Assembly (NCBI GenBank): GCA_015066625.1
Contig: SVOC01000003.1
Location: forward strand, 1-64,000
DNA: 64,000 nt
Reading direction: 5' to 3'
Origin: Oscillospiraceae bacterium
GTDB taxonomy: Bacteria; Bacillota; Clostridia; Oscillospirales; Acutalibacteraceae
In this document: positions 51,447 through 61,579 of the stretch, piece by piece
Layout: each line of letters begins with the position of its first letter
Position numbering within the stretch: the stretch's first letter is position 1
Program-made: the position numbers and the translations under genes
The notes under the pieces: generated by a model
What the model was told of the DNA's origin: nothing
The model's input: only the letters and a program-made list of their open reading frames with translations
Databases searched by the model: none

Positions 51447-51500
51447 AATTAATTCTCCTATCTGTAAATTGGTTTACAAAATAATTCATCACTGAAAATT

Positions 51501-52061
51501 TTATTTGATTTTTTTGCCGAAGCAAGCGTCATCATGGTCGAGTGACAAAAGAGTGAAGCCGTATTTTTTATAGAAATTTACCGCTCTTTCGTTTCTCGGT
51601 CCGCAGGTGAGGCAGACTCCGTGAATTCCCTTTTTTGCCAAATGGTCACACAGAGTATCAACAAGCTTGCCGCCCATGCCCATTCTGTGATATTCGGGAA
51701 GGATATCAATGTGGAGATGAGCCGGATATTCATTTTTGAACTTTTCCTGAGCATTGTATGCGGTCGAAGCCCACTCATATCTGTCCTCGCCGAAGCTGCT
51801 TGAACGGGGGAGATAGTCCCTGTCAAAAATCTCCTTGAATCTGTCAAAATTTTCAGCACAGATTATGTAACCGACCGCTCTGCCGTTATCATCGATAACA
51901 AAGCAATTTTCAGGCTCGTGGTCAATATAGTAGTTGCAGAATGTGTTGTGATAAAACTGCCCCGTTAAAAAATCGGGTACTTCTTCGGGACCTTCGCTGT
52001 TGTGACATACAAAATGCACATCAGCACGGTCCGATTCCTCGTATTTTCTGATGGATAACAT
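51501..52061 (-). CDS. GNAT acetyltransferase
   Basis: A 186-residue N-acetyltransferase. LSIRKYEESDRADVHFVC is the usual N-terminal strand-helix, AHLHIDILPEYHRMGMGGKL the acetyl-CoA loop (Q/RxxGxG form), and NERAVNFYKKYGFTLL the C-terminal signature. It resembles GNATs linked to sugar metabolism. It is first in the leftward unit with the 403-residue protein and kdsB, so acetylation of a sugar amine or a protein partner is possible. Confidence 0.82.
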   Translation of the reverse strand: MLSIRKYEESDRADVHFVCHNSEGPEEVPDFLTGQFYHNTFCNYYIDHEPENCFVIDDNGRAVGYIICAENFDRFKEIFDRDYLPRSSSFGEDRYEWASTAYNAQEKFKNEYPAHLHIDILPEYHRMGMGGKLVDTLCDHLAKKGIHGVCLTCGPRNERAVNFYKKYGFTLLSLDHDDACFGKKIK

Positions 52062-52192
52062 TATAATTCACCACCCTCAATCCGGTTTATAAAGACAGAT
52101 TATCATAAAATAATATAAAATGCAATAAAATTGCTTGAAATTTTTTGAAATAAGTGTATAGTAAAGATATACAGTTTTCAGGAGGGATGAGT

Positions 52193-53668
52193 ATGAATTT
52201 TAAGGACAGTTTAACAAAAAAATCCGTGAACTCCCTGATAAGTTTTATTATTTCAACCATGCCGAAAAGGTGTTTTACAACGCAGAAAATTTCAGATGAA
52301 TTTATGCTTACCGGTAATGAAAAGTTTTCATCCGTTCCGGGTGAAAAATGGACCTGCGGCTTCGGCAAGGCATCCTATACCCCCGATGATTACGGCAGCA
52401 AAACATATTATATAGCGGGATACGACTCCGATAACCCCGTAAAGGGGGTGCTTGATGACCTGTACGCAAGAGCGGTTTATCTTGACGATAACAGAGGCGA
52501 CGGCGGTGTGATTTTCTGCGCACTCGATTGCGTAGGCATGAGCAGAAGGGATATAAACGATATAAGAAAATCGGTTCTTAAAAGCGGCAAGCTCGGAAGA
52601 ATTAAATCAATTAATATTTCTTCAACACACACGCACGCAGGAATTGATACCCAAGGTCTTTGGGGTGAAAAGATATACAAAAGCGGCAAAGATACAGCGT
52701 TTATGGATAACCTGAAAAAAGCGGCGGCTCAGGCAGTCATCACAGCTTTTGAAAAGAGAAAAGAGGGCAGGCTTTTTATGGGTTACACACCTGTCGAAGA
52801 TATGCAGGCAGATGTCAGAACTCCCGTAACTTACGATAAAAACCTTACAAGATTCCGTTTTGCACCGGACGATAAATCAGGCGACACTTATATTGTTAAT
52901 TTTGCTTCACACGCAGAGCTGCTCGGAACAACATCACTTATCAGCGCCGATTTTCCCGCATACCTTATCAAAGAAATCGAGGAAAGCCAACCCGGCTCAA
53001 ATGCCGTTTTCTTCAACGGTGCCGTTGGCGGTATGATTTCCGCAAAAGAAATAAAAAAGGTTTACAGGGATTCGATTGACTGCGAAGCCTATATGAAGGA
53101 TTTTGGTAAACAATTAGGTGAAATTGCTCTTTCCGTTAACAACGAAACGGAGCTGAAACCCATTCTTAACATAAAATCCAAAGGTATTGCGGTTCCCGGC
53201 GACAACACGGTGCTGATTCTTGCAAGATATCTTAAGGTTCTTAACAACGATATAGGCAGAACAGAAAAGAGAAACAAGGTCTGCATTTATTCGGAAGTGG
53301 GATATATGGAATTGGGTGATAAGGATGTTGCCGTATTCCTTGTTCCTGGCGAACTCTTTCCCGAGCTTTATAACGGAGATTTTCTTACGGAAAAAGACAG
53401 TGCAAACCACAGACCGGCAAGCTATCAAAAAGTGCTTGCCGATATGACAGAGTGCAGGCACAAATTCGTTATCGGTCTTTGTAACGACGAGCTTGGCTAC
53501 ATTCTTGCGGAAAACGATTTCCTGCTGAACGAAACTCTGCCTTACATCAATAAGGCTACCGACGATATGGACAGAGACCACTATGAGGAAACAAACTCAA
53601 CCGGTCCCGAAACGGGAAAAATCATTCTCGACGAAACAGAAAGCCTGATTAAATCGGCTTATAATTGA
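52193..53668 (+). CDS. Neutral/alkaline ceramidase-family protein 1 (no signal peptide)
   Basis: About 491 residues from ATG 52193, seven bases after GGAGG; the frame extends back to 52154 without support. It matches the N-terminal domain of neutral ceramidases: WTCGFGKASYTPDD at the start, then ISSTHTHAGIDTQG with the zinc-ligand His pair, FASHAELLG and FFNGAVGGM. It lacks a clear signal peptide and the C-terminal Ig domain of ceramidases. The family cleaves amide bonds in sphingolipids or related N-acyl compounds; in anaerobic gut Firmicutes the substrate is unproven. A secreted paralog follows 31 bases later. Confidence 0.85.
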   Translation: MNFKDSLTKKSVNSLISFIISTMPKRCFTTQKISDEFMLTGNEKFSSVPGEKWTCGFGKASYTPDDYGSKTYYIAGYDSDNPVKGVLDDLYARAVYLDDNRGDGGVIFCALDCVGMSRRDINDIRKSVLKSGKLGRIKSINISSTHTHAGIDTQGLWGEKIYKSGKDTAFMDNLKKAAAQAVITAFEKRKEGRLFMGYTPVEDMQADVRTPVTYDKNLTRFRFAPDDKSGDTYIVNFASHAELLGTTSLISADFPAYLIKEIEESQPGSNAVFFNGAVGGMISAKEIKKVYRDSIDCEAYMKDFGKQLGEIALSVNNETELKPILNIKSKGIAVPGDNTVLILARYLKVLNNDIGRTEKRNKVCIYSEVGYMELGDKDVAVFLVPGELFPELYNGDFLTEKDSANHRPASYQKVLADMTECRHKFVIGLCNDELGYILAENDFLLNETLPYINKATDDMDRDHYEETNSTGPETGKIILDETESLIKSAYN

Positions 53669-53699
53669 TAAACCAACAATATGATAAGGAGATGTAGAA

Positions 53700-55439
53700 A
53701 TGAAAAAGCTTTCCCGTTCTTTTATCGCAATTCTTCTTGTGTTTACCATGATTCTCTCTGCAAATTCAACGGCGGCATATGCAAAAAGCGAAGCAGGCGG
53801 TCCCATTTATGCCGTAACAGATGTCCTCGGAGGTATCATTGACGGTTTAATCAAATTATTGGGGTTGTTGACTCCTACACCTGACTACCCGACGGTTGAG
53901 GAATATTTTGCGGCAGACAGTGAAAATTTCTATGAAGGAACAGAAAATTTTATTGACAGTGCTGCCGACGGAGCAAAATGGTCGCTCGGCTTCGGCAAGG
54001 AAAGCATTGTTCCCGAAAATCTTCTCGACGGAACAAAAAAATACTACACCGGCGGATATTTCACACAAAAGGTAAACGGTGTTTTTGATGACCAAAGAGC
54101 AGTTGCGATTGCTCTTAACGACGGTTCGGGCAGAGGCACAACAATCTTTGCTTCAATCGACGGCATCGGCGTAAACAACGGCGACATCCGTGCTGTCAGA
54201 GGTGCGGTTGAGCAAAAGCTCAAAGCAAACGGCATTGACAGTGATATCAACGCTATCAACATAAACTCAACCCATTGCCATACGGTTATTGACACACAGG
54301 GTATAGGACTTGACCTGCTGCCGAAAATTTTTCTCAGCTTCTTCGGCGGAGCAAAAAGGTCAATGAATACCGAGTTCCTTGAGATTATGATCCACCGCGC
54401 CTCCGACGCAATAGTTGAGGCATATACAAATATGGAAACGGGCAAACTCTTTTATTTCGAAACCGCAGGTATGGGTAAAGACGAGGAAAACGGCTTATAT
54501 CTTGAAGACGAATATCCGTATCTCGTAAATAAGAGATATTATACCGAAGGCTATCAGCATGTGTTTGCCTGCTTCAAGTTCGTTCCCGATAACGAAGCGT
54601 CTGCAGCAACCGTCTTTGCAAATACAGGTGCACATCCCACTGTTGTTGATGAATCAACAAAGCTTCTTTCTGCAGATTTTCCGGCTTTTATGGAAGAAAA
54701 AATCAACGGTGCGGGTATGAATTTTATGTTTATTCAGGGTGCACAGGCTCCTGTTTCCGTCAACAAATGGGCAGATATACCGGAAGTGATTGACAGTGAG
54801 GTTGATGCGAAAATTGCCGTAAATCCTGTTGCGGAAGATTATAAAACAGCCATACTTCTCGGCTACGAGTACGCAAGGCTTGTGCTTGAAGCTCAGAATA
54901 ATGCAAAAGAAATTGAACCTGTGCTCAATGTAAAGATGACAGAATATACAGTCAGGCTTGAAACCGGTCTTTTCGGCTACGGGGCAACAGAAGGCTTTAT
55001 AGGCACAACAACGGTAAAGGATTCTTCAAGCAAAACCGGCTATTCAATTGTTACGGAAGCAGGTTACATAGAAATAGGAAAAGATATTGTTTTGCTTACC
55101 GCACCGGGTGAAATCGTTCCTCAGCTTATCTACGGTAATGTTGTTTCGGCAGAAGACTCATACCGCGGCACGGAATGGACCTGTGAAGCAACCGTTAATC
55201 TTATCCCCGAAGGCAAAACCGTTCTTGTTATGGGGCTTTGCAACGATGCTATAGGCTATATTCTTCCGGATAATGACTACGCACACTTTATCACAGATAT
55301 AATTTGGGACGCAGACGGTGCCGATAAGCTCTTCGGTCCCTATCACAGACATTATGAAGAAATGCTTTCAGCCGGAAGCTCGGCGGGCTCCGTAACCGTT
55401 TCTGTCCTTAATGAGCTTGTGAAAAGCGAAAATCCCTGA
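53700..55439 (+). CDS. Neutral/alkaline ceramidase-family protein 2 (secreted)
   Basis: A 579-residue paralog with a signal peptide (MKKLSRSFIAILLVFTMILS..AYA). A hydrophobic linker precedes the ceramidase domain: WSLGFGKESIVPEN, INSTHCHTVIDTQGIGLDLL, FANTGAHPTVVDESTKLLSA and MFIQGAQAPVS. The His pair at the zinc site is kept (H.H). Domain order matches protein 1, so they come from one duplication, giving an internal and an exported enzyme. A terminator follows. Confidence 0.87.
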   Translation: MKKLSRSFIAILLVFTMILSANSTAAYAKSEAGGPIYAVTDVLGGIIDGLIKLLGLLTPTPDYPTVEEYFAADSENFYEGTENFIDSAADGAKWSLGFGKESIVPENLLDGTKKYYTGGYFTQKVNGVFDDQRAVAIALNDGSGRGTTIFASIDGIGVNNGDIRAVRGAVEQKLKANGIDSDINAININSTHCHTVIDTQGIGLDLLPKIFLSFFGGAKRSMNTEFLEIMIHRASDAIVEAYTNMETGKLFYFETAGMGKDEENGLYLEDEYPYLVNKRYYTEGYQHVFACFKFVPDNEASAATVFANTGAHPTVVDESTKLLSADFPAFMEEKINGAGMNFMFIQGAQAPVSVNKWADIPEVIDSEVDAKIAVNPVAEDYKTAILLGYEYARLVLEAQNNAKEIEPVLNVKMTEYTVRLETGLFGYGATEGFIGTTTVKDSSSKTGYSIVTEAGYIEIGKDIVLLTAPGEIVPQLIYGNVVSAEDSYRGTEWTCEATVNLIPEGKTVLVMGLCNDAIGYILPDNDYAHFITDIIWDADGADKLFGPYHRHYEEMLSAGSSAGSVTVSVLNELVKSENP

Positions 55440-55452
55440 GTTGTTAATTTGA

Positions 55453-55490
55453 GCTGTCGGTCCGATATAACAATGAACCGGCAGCTTTTT
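55453..55490 (+). terminator. Terminator after the ceramidase pair
   Basis: GCTGTCGGT (55453-55461) pairs with ACCGGCAGC (55477-55485), followed by five Ts. Confidence 0.82.
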
Positions 55491-55515
55491 ACCTATTAAT
55501 GCAGGAGGTTCTTGT

Positions 55516-57624
55516 ATGACAAAAGAAACAGCCAGACAAAAAGCCAAAGAGCTTGTTGCAAAAATGACAGTTGAAGAGAAACTTTCACAGCTGTTATATA
55601 ATGCTCCCGCAATAGAGAGGCTTGGTATAGAAGAATACAATTGGTGGAACGAAAGCTCTCACGGCATTCACGGTGCAGGCACGGCCACTGTTTTTCCTCA
55701 CGCTGTCGCAATGGCTTCGGCCTTTGACCCCGAGCTTGTGGGAAAGGTTGCCGATGCGGTTGCAACGGAAGGCAGAGCAAAGTATAACAAGCATATAGAA
55801 TACGGCGACCATGATATTTTTAAAGGAATTACTTTTTGGGCACCCAACATCAACATTTTTCGCGACCCCCGTTGGGGCAGAGGACAGGAAACCTTCGGCG
55901 AAGATCCGTTTCTTACCTCGAAGCTTGCTGTTTCCTATATCAACGGAATTCAGGGCAGCGGCGAATTTCTTAAAGCGGCTGCCTGCTCAAAGCATTTTGC
56001 CGCTCATTCAGGTCCTGAAAAAAACAGACACGGATTTAATGCCGTTGTTGATAAGCATGATCTTTTCGAAACCTATCTCCCTGCATTTGAAAAAACCGTT
56101 AAAGCCGGTGTTTCGGGAGTTATGGGTGCATATAACCGCTTGAACGGCGAGCCTTGCTGCTCTCATTCATATCTTATCTCGCAGATACTCCGCAAAGACT
56201 GGAATTTTGACGGCTATGTTGTTTCTGACTGCGGTGCACTCAAAGATATTTATAAATTCCATAAATTTGTTGAAACAAGAGCAGAAGCTGCTGCTGTTGC
56301 TCTCAAAAGCACCTGCGACCTTAACTGCGGCGATACCTATGATGCCCTTGTTGATGCATATGAGCAGGATTTAATAAGCGAAGATGATATCACCGCCGCA
56401 GCAGAAAATCTTTTTACAATCCGTTACCGTCTGGGTGAATTTGAAGAAAAAAGACCGTACTCCGATATCGGATACGATAGGATTGACAGCAAGGAGCACA
56501 GGGAGCTCAACCTGAAAACGGCAGAGCAATGTATTGCTCTTCTTGAAAACAAGAATAATTTCCTCCCTCTTGACAAGAACACAAACAAAAAGCTTGCGAT
56601 TGTAGGGCCCAACGCTCTTTCCGTTACCGCTCTTGAAGGCAACTACAACGGTTATGCTTCCGAATATGTAACTGTTGCCGACGGCATCAGAAGAGTGTTC
56701 GGGAATGCAGGAATCAGCGTTGAAAAGGGCTGTAATTATTGTGATGAATATTTAAATCATTGGAGCGGATTCCAAAATATGATAAGCGACGGCATTGCAG
56801 CCGCTGCCGAAGCAGATATCACAATTCTTGCACTCGGTCTTGACCGTTCGATTGAAGGGGAGGACACAGGCTTCGATAACGATTATACAGCAGGCGGCGA
56901 CAAACGTTCACTTTATCTTCCTGCAACTCAGCAGAAGCTTGCAGAGGCAGTCTGCGATGTGTGTGATAACGTTATTGTTGTTCTTCTTTGCGGAAGCTCG
57001 GTTGATATCGGCGAAAAGGTAAGAAATCACGCAAAGGCTGTTGTTCACGCATGGTATCCGGGTTCACTCGGCGGTCTTGCACTTGCAAATATTCTTGCAG
57101 GCAATGCAAATCCTTCGGCAAAGCTTCCCGTCACAATCTATAAGGGCGACCACGATATGCCCGATTTTGAAGATTACGGTATGAAGGGCAGAACCTACAG
57201 ATATATTGACGGAGATGCACTCTATCCCTTCGGCTTCGGTCTTTCATATACAAATTACAAGTATGATAACGCAAAGCTTATTTCTGCAGATGATGAAAAA
57301 ATAATCGTCAGTGCAGAGGTTGAAAATGCAGGCGGTATTGCAGGCAAAGAAATCGTTCAGGTTTATGCTTCCTATACCGACAGCCGTGTTGCCACTCCTC
57401 ATTGGCAGCTTTGCTCACTCAAATCCGTTAATCTTGAAGCGGGCGAAAAGACGGAAATCACGCTTGATATCGACCGCTACTGGGTCAAAGCTGTTACTGC
57501 GGACGGAGAAAGAGTTGACCCCGACGGAAAGATTGTACTCTGTATCGGAGGTCATCAGCCGGATGTCGTGAGCACCTGCCTGCTTGGGTATTCCTGCCTT
57601 GAAATTGAGCTGCAAAAGGGATAA
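55516..57624 (+). CDS. GH3 beta-glycosidase (xylosidase/glucosidase type)
   Basis: A 702-residue cytoplasmic GH3 enzyme. The TIM-barrel domain has WWNESSHGIHG, NINIFRDPRWGRGQETFGED, KHFAAHSGPE and the nucleophile Asp238 in YVVSDCGAL. The alpha/beta sandwich contains LALGLDRSIEGEDTGFDN and SSVDIG, and the fibronectin-like C-terminal domain closes with YPFGFGLSYTNY and VQVYA. The NESSHG/EG motifs place it near xylan 1,4-beta-xylosidases of this family. No signal peptide; it would process short imported beta-oligosaccharides. Ribosome site GCAGGAGG. Confidence 0.94.
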   Translation: MTKETARQKAKELVAKMTVEEKLSQLLYNAPAIERLGIEEYNWWNESSHGIHGAGTATVFPHAVAMASAFDPELVGKVADAVATEGRAKYNKHIEYGDHDIFKGITFWAPNINIFRDPRWGRGQETFGEDPFLTSKLAVSYINGIQGSGEFLKAAACSKHFAAHSGPEKNRHGFNAVVDKHDLFETYLPAFEKTVKAGVSGVMGAYNRLNGEPCCSHSYLISQILRKDWNFDGYVVSDCGALKDIYKFHKFVETRAEAAAVALKSTCDLNCGDTYDALVDAYEQDLISEDDITAAAENLFTIRYRLGEFEEKRPYSDIGYDRIDSKEHRELNLKTAEQCIALLENKNNFLPLDKNTNKKLAIVGPNALSVTALEGNYNGYASEYVTVADGIRRVFGNAGISVEKGCNYCDEYLNHWSGFQNMISDGIAAAAEADITILALGLDRSIEGEDTGFDNDYTAGGDKRSLYLPATQQKLAEAVCDVCDNVIVVLLCGSSVDIGEKVRNHAKAVVHAWYPGSLGGLALANILAGNANPSAKLPVTIYKGDHDMPDFEDYGMKGRTYRYIDGDALYPFGFGLSYTNYKYDNAKLISADDEKIIVSAEVENAGGIAGKEIVQVYASYTDSRVATPHWQLCSLKSVNLEAGEKTEITLDIDRYWVKAVTADGERVDPDGKIVLCIGGHQPDVVSTCLLGYSCLEIELQKG

Positions 57625-57825
57625 AAGCAGTTTTTTGATTAACATAATACACGGCGGAAATGCACGCATCCAATCACGTTCATAGTCCCCGTGCCAAAGC
57701 TTGGTTGATATTTTTGTACACACCATTTTAAAAATATGTTGATTTATATACATATACATGTTATATTGTTTTGGTAAATATCTCTTCAGGCAAAGTCTCA
57801 AAATTTGATTTAAGGAGATGCGTAA

Positions 57826-60800
57826 ATGAAAAAAATTGTTGCCGCAGTTCTTTGTGTGCTGCTTGCTGCAGGTATGATTCCTGTTTCGTTAACGCTTGCA
57901 ACTGCAGAAGCGACAAGCAACCGTGTTGTTGACGTAAGCACGATGAACGAATGGAAAAACTATTTCGGAGAAGATGTTAAAAGCACAGTCAACGCAGGCG
58001 GTGTATGGACAGATAAGTCTGTGTTTGCGGATACTGACGAATTTCCGGACAGCGTCAAAATGACCGACGAGAACAACAACCTTCTTGTTGCTCTTTCAGC
58101 AATTGCATCAAAAAAATCCGTTAACGGTATTTCTCACAGCCCGACCGACACAATGATTGTTGTTGACCTGTCAGGCTCAATGTATAACAAAAGCCAGAAG
58201 CATGACGATGTTACACCCATGGTAAGTGCGCTCAACACGGCTATAAAAAAATTGAATTCCATTAACGAGCTTAACCGTGTCGGTGTTGTTCTTTATTCAG
58301 GCAACCACTCCCTCGGAGCCTCCGATTCCTCTGTTGCAACAGTTGTTCTTCCATTAGGCAGATACGCTTCAAGCAATTCCAACGGCACTTTCTTTAAAGC
58401 GGCTGAAGACGGAAGCTACATGAAGGTCAGCCTTGCATCTGGTATAACACAACTTTCCAATGGCAAGTGGGTTAAATTTGAATCAAACTTCAGCAAAGTA
58501 TCACGAGGCGGAACCTATACTCAGCTCGGTTTATATAAAGCGTGGCAGGAGTTTGAAAAGGCTGATGTTGAGGTTACAAGCGGTGCCCAGCAGGGCGAAA
58601 CACGCCTTCCCGTTATCGTTCTTATGAGTGACGGTGCTCCTACCACTGCCACGTCAAGCTTTGCAGCTGTTAAAACCTCAAATACGGGCAACGGCAACGG
58701 CAGCGGTACATACAGCTGTGCAACCGATGAAATCGCATTTTTAACGCAGCTTACAGCCGCATGGGTGCGTAAAAACACAGAGGCTCATTATGAAAAAACA
58801 CCGCTGTTTTACACCCTTGGTCTTGCAATGGAAGGCTCTGCCGTGGGAACCAGCGTTCTCGATCCTGAAAATTCAACTTCGGGCATCAACAACCACTGGG
58901 ATAATTTCCTTGCTCTCAAAAAAGGCGGCAAGCTCACATTAAAAAATGTTCCCGGCACTGACAATGCTTCCAACCCCGGCAAAAAAGATGTTACAATTTA
59001 TCAGAATGATTGGATTAACAATGAAGCTGACCAAAACTATGTTAACAGATATTTCAGCACAAGCGACGGCGACGGACTTGCCGCTGCGTTCGGTGACATT
59101 GTAAATGAAATCAGCGCCCAGTCCCGTTATTATCCCACATTTGCCGAAGAAGGCGATTATCACACCGACGGCTACATCAGCTTTGACGATGAAATCGGCG
59201 AATTTATGGAAGTAAAGGATATCAAGGGTATTCTTGTCGGTGAAACACTTTACACGGGCGCCATGCTTGCCTCCAAACTCAATAATAATAAAGACGGTCT
59301 CGGAACCGTTGCAAACCCGACCGATCTCGGAAATGAGTTCATCGGATCGGTTAAGACCCGTTTGGGTATCAGTGACCTTGGAACAGCGCAGAAGCTGGTT
59401 GAAGATGCTTATAACGCAGGTCAGCTCAGTACACTCAATGAAATCACAGGTGATTTCAGCAACTATATCGGCTGGTATGCCGACGAAAACGGCGAATATA
59501 TCGGCTTTTGGGAAGAAAGCCATACGGATTCAGATATACCCGACGGCGCAAAATATATTAACCGTTCCTACGGCTTCCTCGGAGGAACACAGGTCGGCAT
59601 GGATGAGGGTAACATGATGTATATGTCCGTTCAGGTTCATACAAACATTGAAAACGGACATCAGGCAGTTATCTGGAAAATTCCCGCTTCCCTTGTGCCT
59701 GCGGTTTCTTACGGGATTTCGTTTGAGGGCGGCAGCTTTGAAGAAGCTGAAAATATTACTGTAGAATACACCGGTGCAGAGCCTGTCAGACTTTTATTTG
59801 AAACAGGTCTGCGCTCCGATATCAATGAATCCAATATTGATGAAATAATGGAAAATGCAGGAGATAAGCACAAGGCTCCCGACGGAGGCTATTATTTCTA
59901 TTCAAACCGTTGGGGCGATGAGGACGGCGGTAATATAGATTACAACGATCCCTACAGTCACCTTACAACAATAACGGACTTTGAGCCTGCACTTGAAAAC
60001 GACCGTTATTATTACCGTGAGGATTCTCCTGTCTATATACTGAAAAACGGAGAGTACATACTCGCAACCGACATCAGCGACACAACTCAGACATATTACC
60101 ATGCACGCAGAGTGTTCGAAATTGTCGGCAACGGTGATGAAGCGGAAATTAAATGGGTTTATGAAGAAATCGCACCCGAATCTCTTGAAAAAGCAGTTGA
60201 AACACCGACAGGAACTTATTATATTCCCCAAGGCACTGTTTATCGCAGGCTTAATAACTTCCGCTTGGAAAAAGCCGAAAACAGCTCCGAAACACTTGAA
60301 TATTATAACTATCCCAGCGTCGTAATGCCTGACGGAGAAAACAGCTATCACATTGATACTTTCCTCGGAAATAACGGCCGCCTTAATGTGGTTCCGGCGG
60401 AACCGCCGACCGAGCCTTCAACGGAGCCTTCAACGGAGCCTTCAACGGAGCCTTCGACCGAGCCTTCAACGGAGCCTTCAACGGAGCCTTCAACCGAGCC
60501 CTCGACCGAGCCTTCAACGGAGCCTTCAACTGAGCCTTCGACCGAGCCTTCAACGGAGCCCTCAACCGAGCCTTCGACGGAGCCCTCGACGGAGCCTTCA
60601 ACGGAGCCTTCAACGGAGCCCTCGACCGAGCCCACAACGGAGCCCTCGACGGAGCCTTCGACGGAGCCTTCAACGGAGCCTTCAACGGAGCCCTCGACCG
60701 AGCCTTCAACGGAGCCCTCGACCGAGCCCTCAACCGAGCCCTCAACCGAGCCTTCAACTGAGCCTTCGACCGAGCCTTCAACGGAGCCCTCAACCGAGCC

Positions 60801-61368
60801 TTCAACGGAGCCCTCAACCGAGCCTTCGACGGAGCCCTCGACCGAGCCTTCAACGGAGCCTTCAACGGAGCCCTCGACCGAGCCTTCAACGGAGCCCTCA
60901 ACCGAGCCTTCAACGGAGCCCTCGACCGAGCCTTCAACGGAGCCTTCAACGGAGCCTTCGACGGAGCCCTCAACCGAGCCTTCGACGGAGCCCTCGACCG
61001 AGCCCTCAACCGAGCCTTCGACGGAGCCTTCAACGGAGCCCTCGACCAAACCTTCGACTGAACCTTCTACGGGAGCAGGTTCTGACTCTGCAACAAAAGG
61101 TGAAACCGAAACAAGTGCAACAACCAAGGTTCAGACCAAACCCGATGCGGGTAATGAAGGCGGAATCATAACCATACCCGATACGGGCAACGGGAACAAA
61201 ACAACAAGCGAGTCCGTTGTTGATTCGGGAAGCACTTCAGGTTCGGATATACCCGATACAGGAAGCACAACGAATATCTGTGTACTGCTTGCGGCTGTGT
61301 TTATCGCTGCCGGATGCTCATTCACAATCGTTACACTCAAAAGAAAAGAGCGCAAATCGGTAAATTGA
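57826..61368 (+). CDS. Cell-wall-anchored VWA protein with PSTE repeat stalk
   Basis: An 1180-residue exported protein. It has a signal peptide (about 1-28), then a von Willebrand A domain with the MIDAS motif DLSGS at 114-118 and a later SDGAP turn. A mixed beta region follows (to about 860), which may include pilin-like domains. Then comes a stalk of 54 four-residue repeats (about 864-1079), a Thr-rich linker, and two IPDTG sortase motifs (the last at 1142-1146). A membrane span ([18 protein letters not shown]) and basic tail KRKERK end it. It resembles a pilus tip or adhesin. It is preceded by a 200-base gap without a clear promoter. Confidence 0.9.
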   Translation: MKKIVAAVLCVLLAAGMIPVSLTLATAEATSNRVVDVSTMNEWKNYFGEDVKSTVNAGGVWTDKSVFADTDEFPDSVKMTDENNNLLVALSAIASKKSVNGISHSPTDTMIVVDLSGSMYNKSQKHDDVTPMVSALNTAIKKLNSINELNRVGVVLYSGNHSLGASDSSVATVVLPLGRYASSNSNGTFFKAAEDGSYMKVSLASGITQLSNGKWVKFESNFSKVSRGGTYTQLGLYKAWQEFEKADVEVTSGAQQGETRLPVIVLMSDGAPTTATSSFAAVKTSNTGNGNGSGTYSCATDEIAFLTQLTAAWVRKNTEAHYEKTPLFYTLGLAMEGSAVGTSVLDPENSTSGINNHWDNFLALKKGGKLTLKNVPGTDNASNPGKKDVTIYQNDWINNEADQNYVNRYFSTSDGDGLAAAFGDIVNEISAQSRYYPTFAEEGDYHTDGYISFDDEIGEFMEVKDIKGILVGETLYTGAMLASKLNNNKDGLGTVANPTDLGNEFIGSVKTRLGISDLGTAQKLVEDAYNAGQLSTLNEITGDFSNYIGWYADENGEYIGFWEESHTDSDIPDGAKYINRSYGFLGGTQVGMDEGNMMYMSVQVHTNIENGHQAVIWKIPASLVPAVSYGISFEGGSFEEAENITVEYTGAEPVRLLFETGLRSDINESNIDEIMENAGDKHKAPDGGYYFYSNRWGDEDGGNIDYNDPYSHLTTITDFEPALENDRYYYREDSPVYILKNGEYILATDISDTTQTYYHARRVFEIVGNGDEAEIKWVYEEIAPESLEKAVETPTGTYYIPQGTVYRRLNNFRLEKAENSSETLEYYNYPSVVMPDGENSYHIDTFLGNNGRLNVVPAEPPTEPSTEPSTEPSTEPSTEPSTEPSTEPSTEPSTEPSTEPSTEPSTEPSTEPSTEPSTEPSTEPSTEPSTEPSTEPTTEPSTEPSTEPSTEPSTEPSTEPSTEPSTEPSTEPSTEPSTEPSTEPSTEPSTEPSTEPSTEPSTEPSTEPSTEPSTEPSTEPSTEPSTEPSTEPSTEPSTEPSTEPSTEPSTEPSTEPSTEPSTEPSTEPSTEPSTKPSTEPSTGAGSDSATKGETETSATTKVQTKPDAGNEGGIITIPDTGNGNKTTSESVVDSGSTSGSDIPDTGSTTNICVLLAAVFIAAGCSFTIVTLKRKERKSVN
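60415..61062. repeat. 12-bp minisatellite, 54 units, encoding PSTE
   Basis: Perfect 12-base periodicity with variation only at codon third positions (TCA/TCG, ACG/ACC/ACT, CCT/CCC). Exceptions are unit 19 (60631, PTTE) and unit 53 (61039, PSTK). The opposite strand is also open (VEGS repeats), a by-product of the periodicity. Copy number is prone to slippage. Confidence 0.97.
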
Positions 61369-61435
61369 TATATTAACATGTGTTAATTTTTCTTTGCGGT
61401 TAAATTTAATACAGATTTCAGACCTTCCGAAGCTC

Positions 61436-61463
61436 TTGACAAAAACGTACAATGTGCTATAAT
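61436..61463 (+). promoter_or_regulatory. Sigma-A type promoter of the V-ATPase operon
   Basis: TTGACA (61436-61441), a 16-base spacer, TATAAT (61458-61463). Confidence 0.87.
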
Positions 61464-61485
61464 GTTGTAAAATAAACAATAAATT

Positions 61486-61533
61486 AAAGGAACCAGCTGT
61501 CTGCAGAGGATATTGGTTCCTTTATGTTTTTTT
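61486..61533 (+). promoter_or_regulatory. Leader hairpin with T run before the V-ATPase genes; possible Na+ riboswitch
   Basis: AAAGGAACCA (61486-61495) pairs with TGGTTCCTTT (61514-61523), then a T run (61524-61533). This intrinsic terminator stands between the promoter and the first gene, which implies conditional read-through. The loop is GCTGTCTGCAGAGGATAT. From memory this resembles the small DUF1646-type (Na+-I) riboswitch, known to control sodium transport and V-ATPase genes, but I cannot verify the consensus. Confidence 0.6.
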
Positions 61534-61579
61534 GAAGGAAACTACGGAAAATATACATTGTCATAAAGGAGAACGGGTT

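Noticed and set aside
60348..61127. Long minus-strand frame of Val-Glu-Gly-Ser repeats, and a plus-strand frame of Arg/Pro/Ser repeats
   Set aside because: Both are by-products of the 12-base repeat inside the VWA protein gene; neither has its own ribosome site or non-repeat domain.
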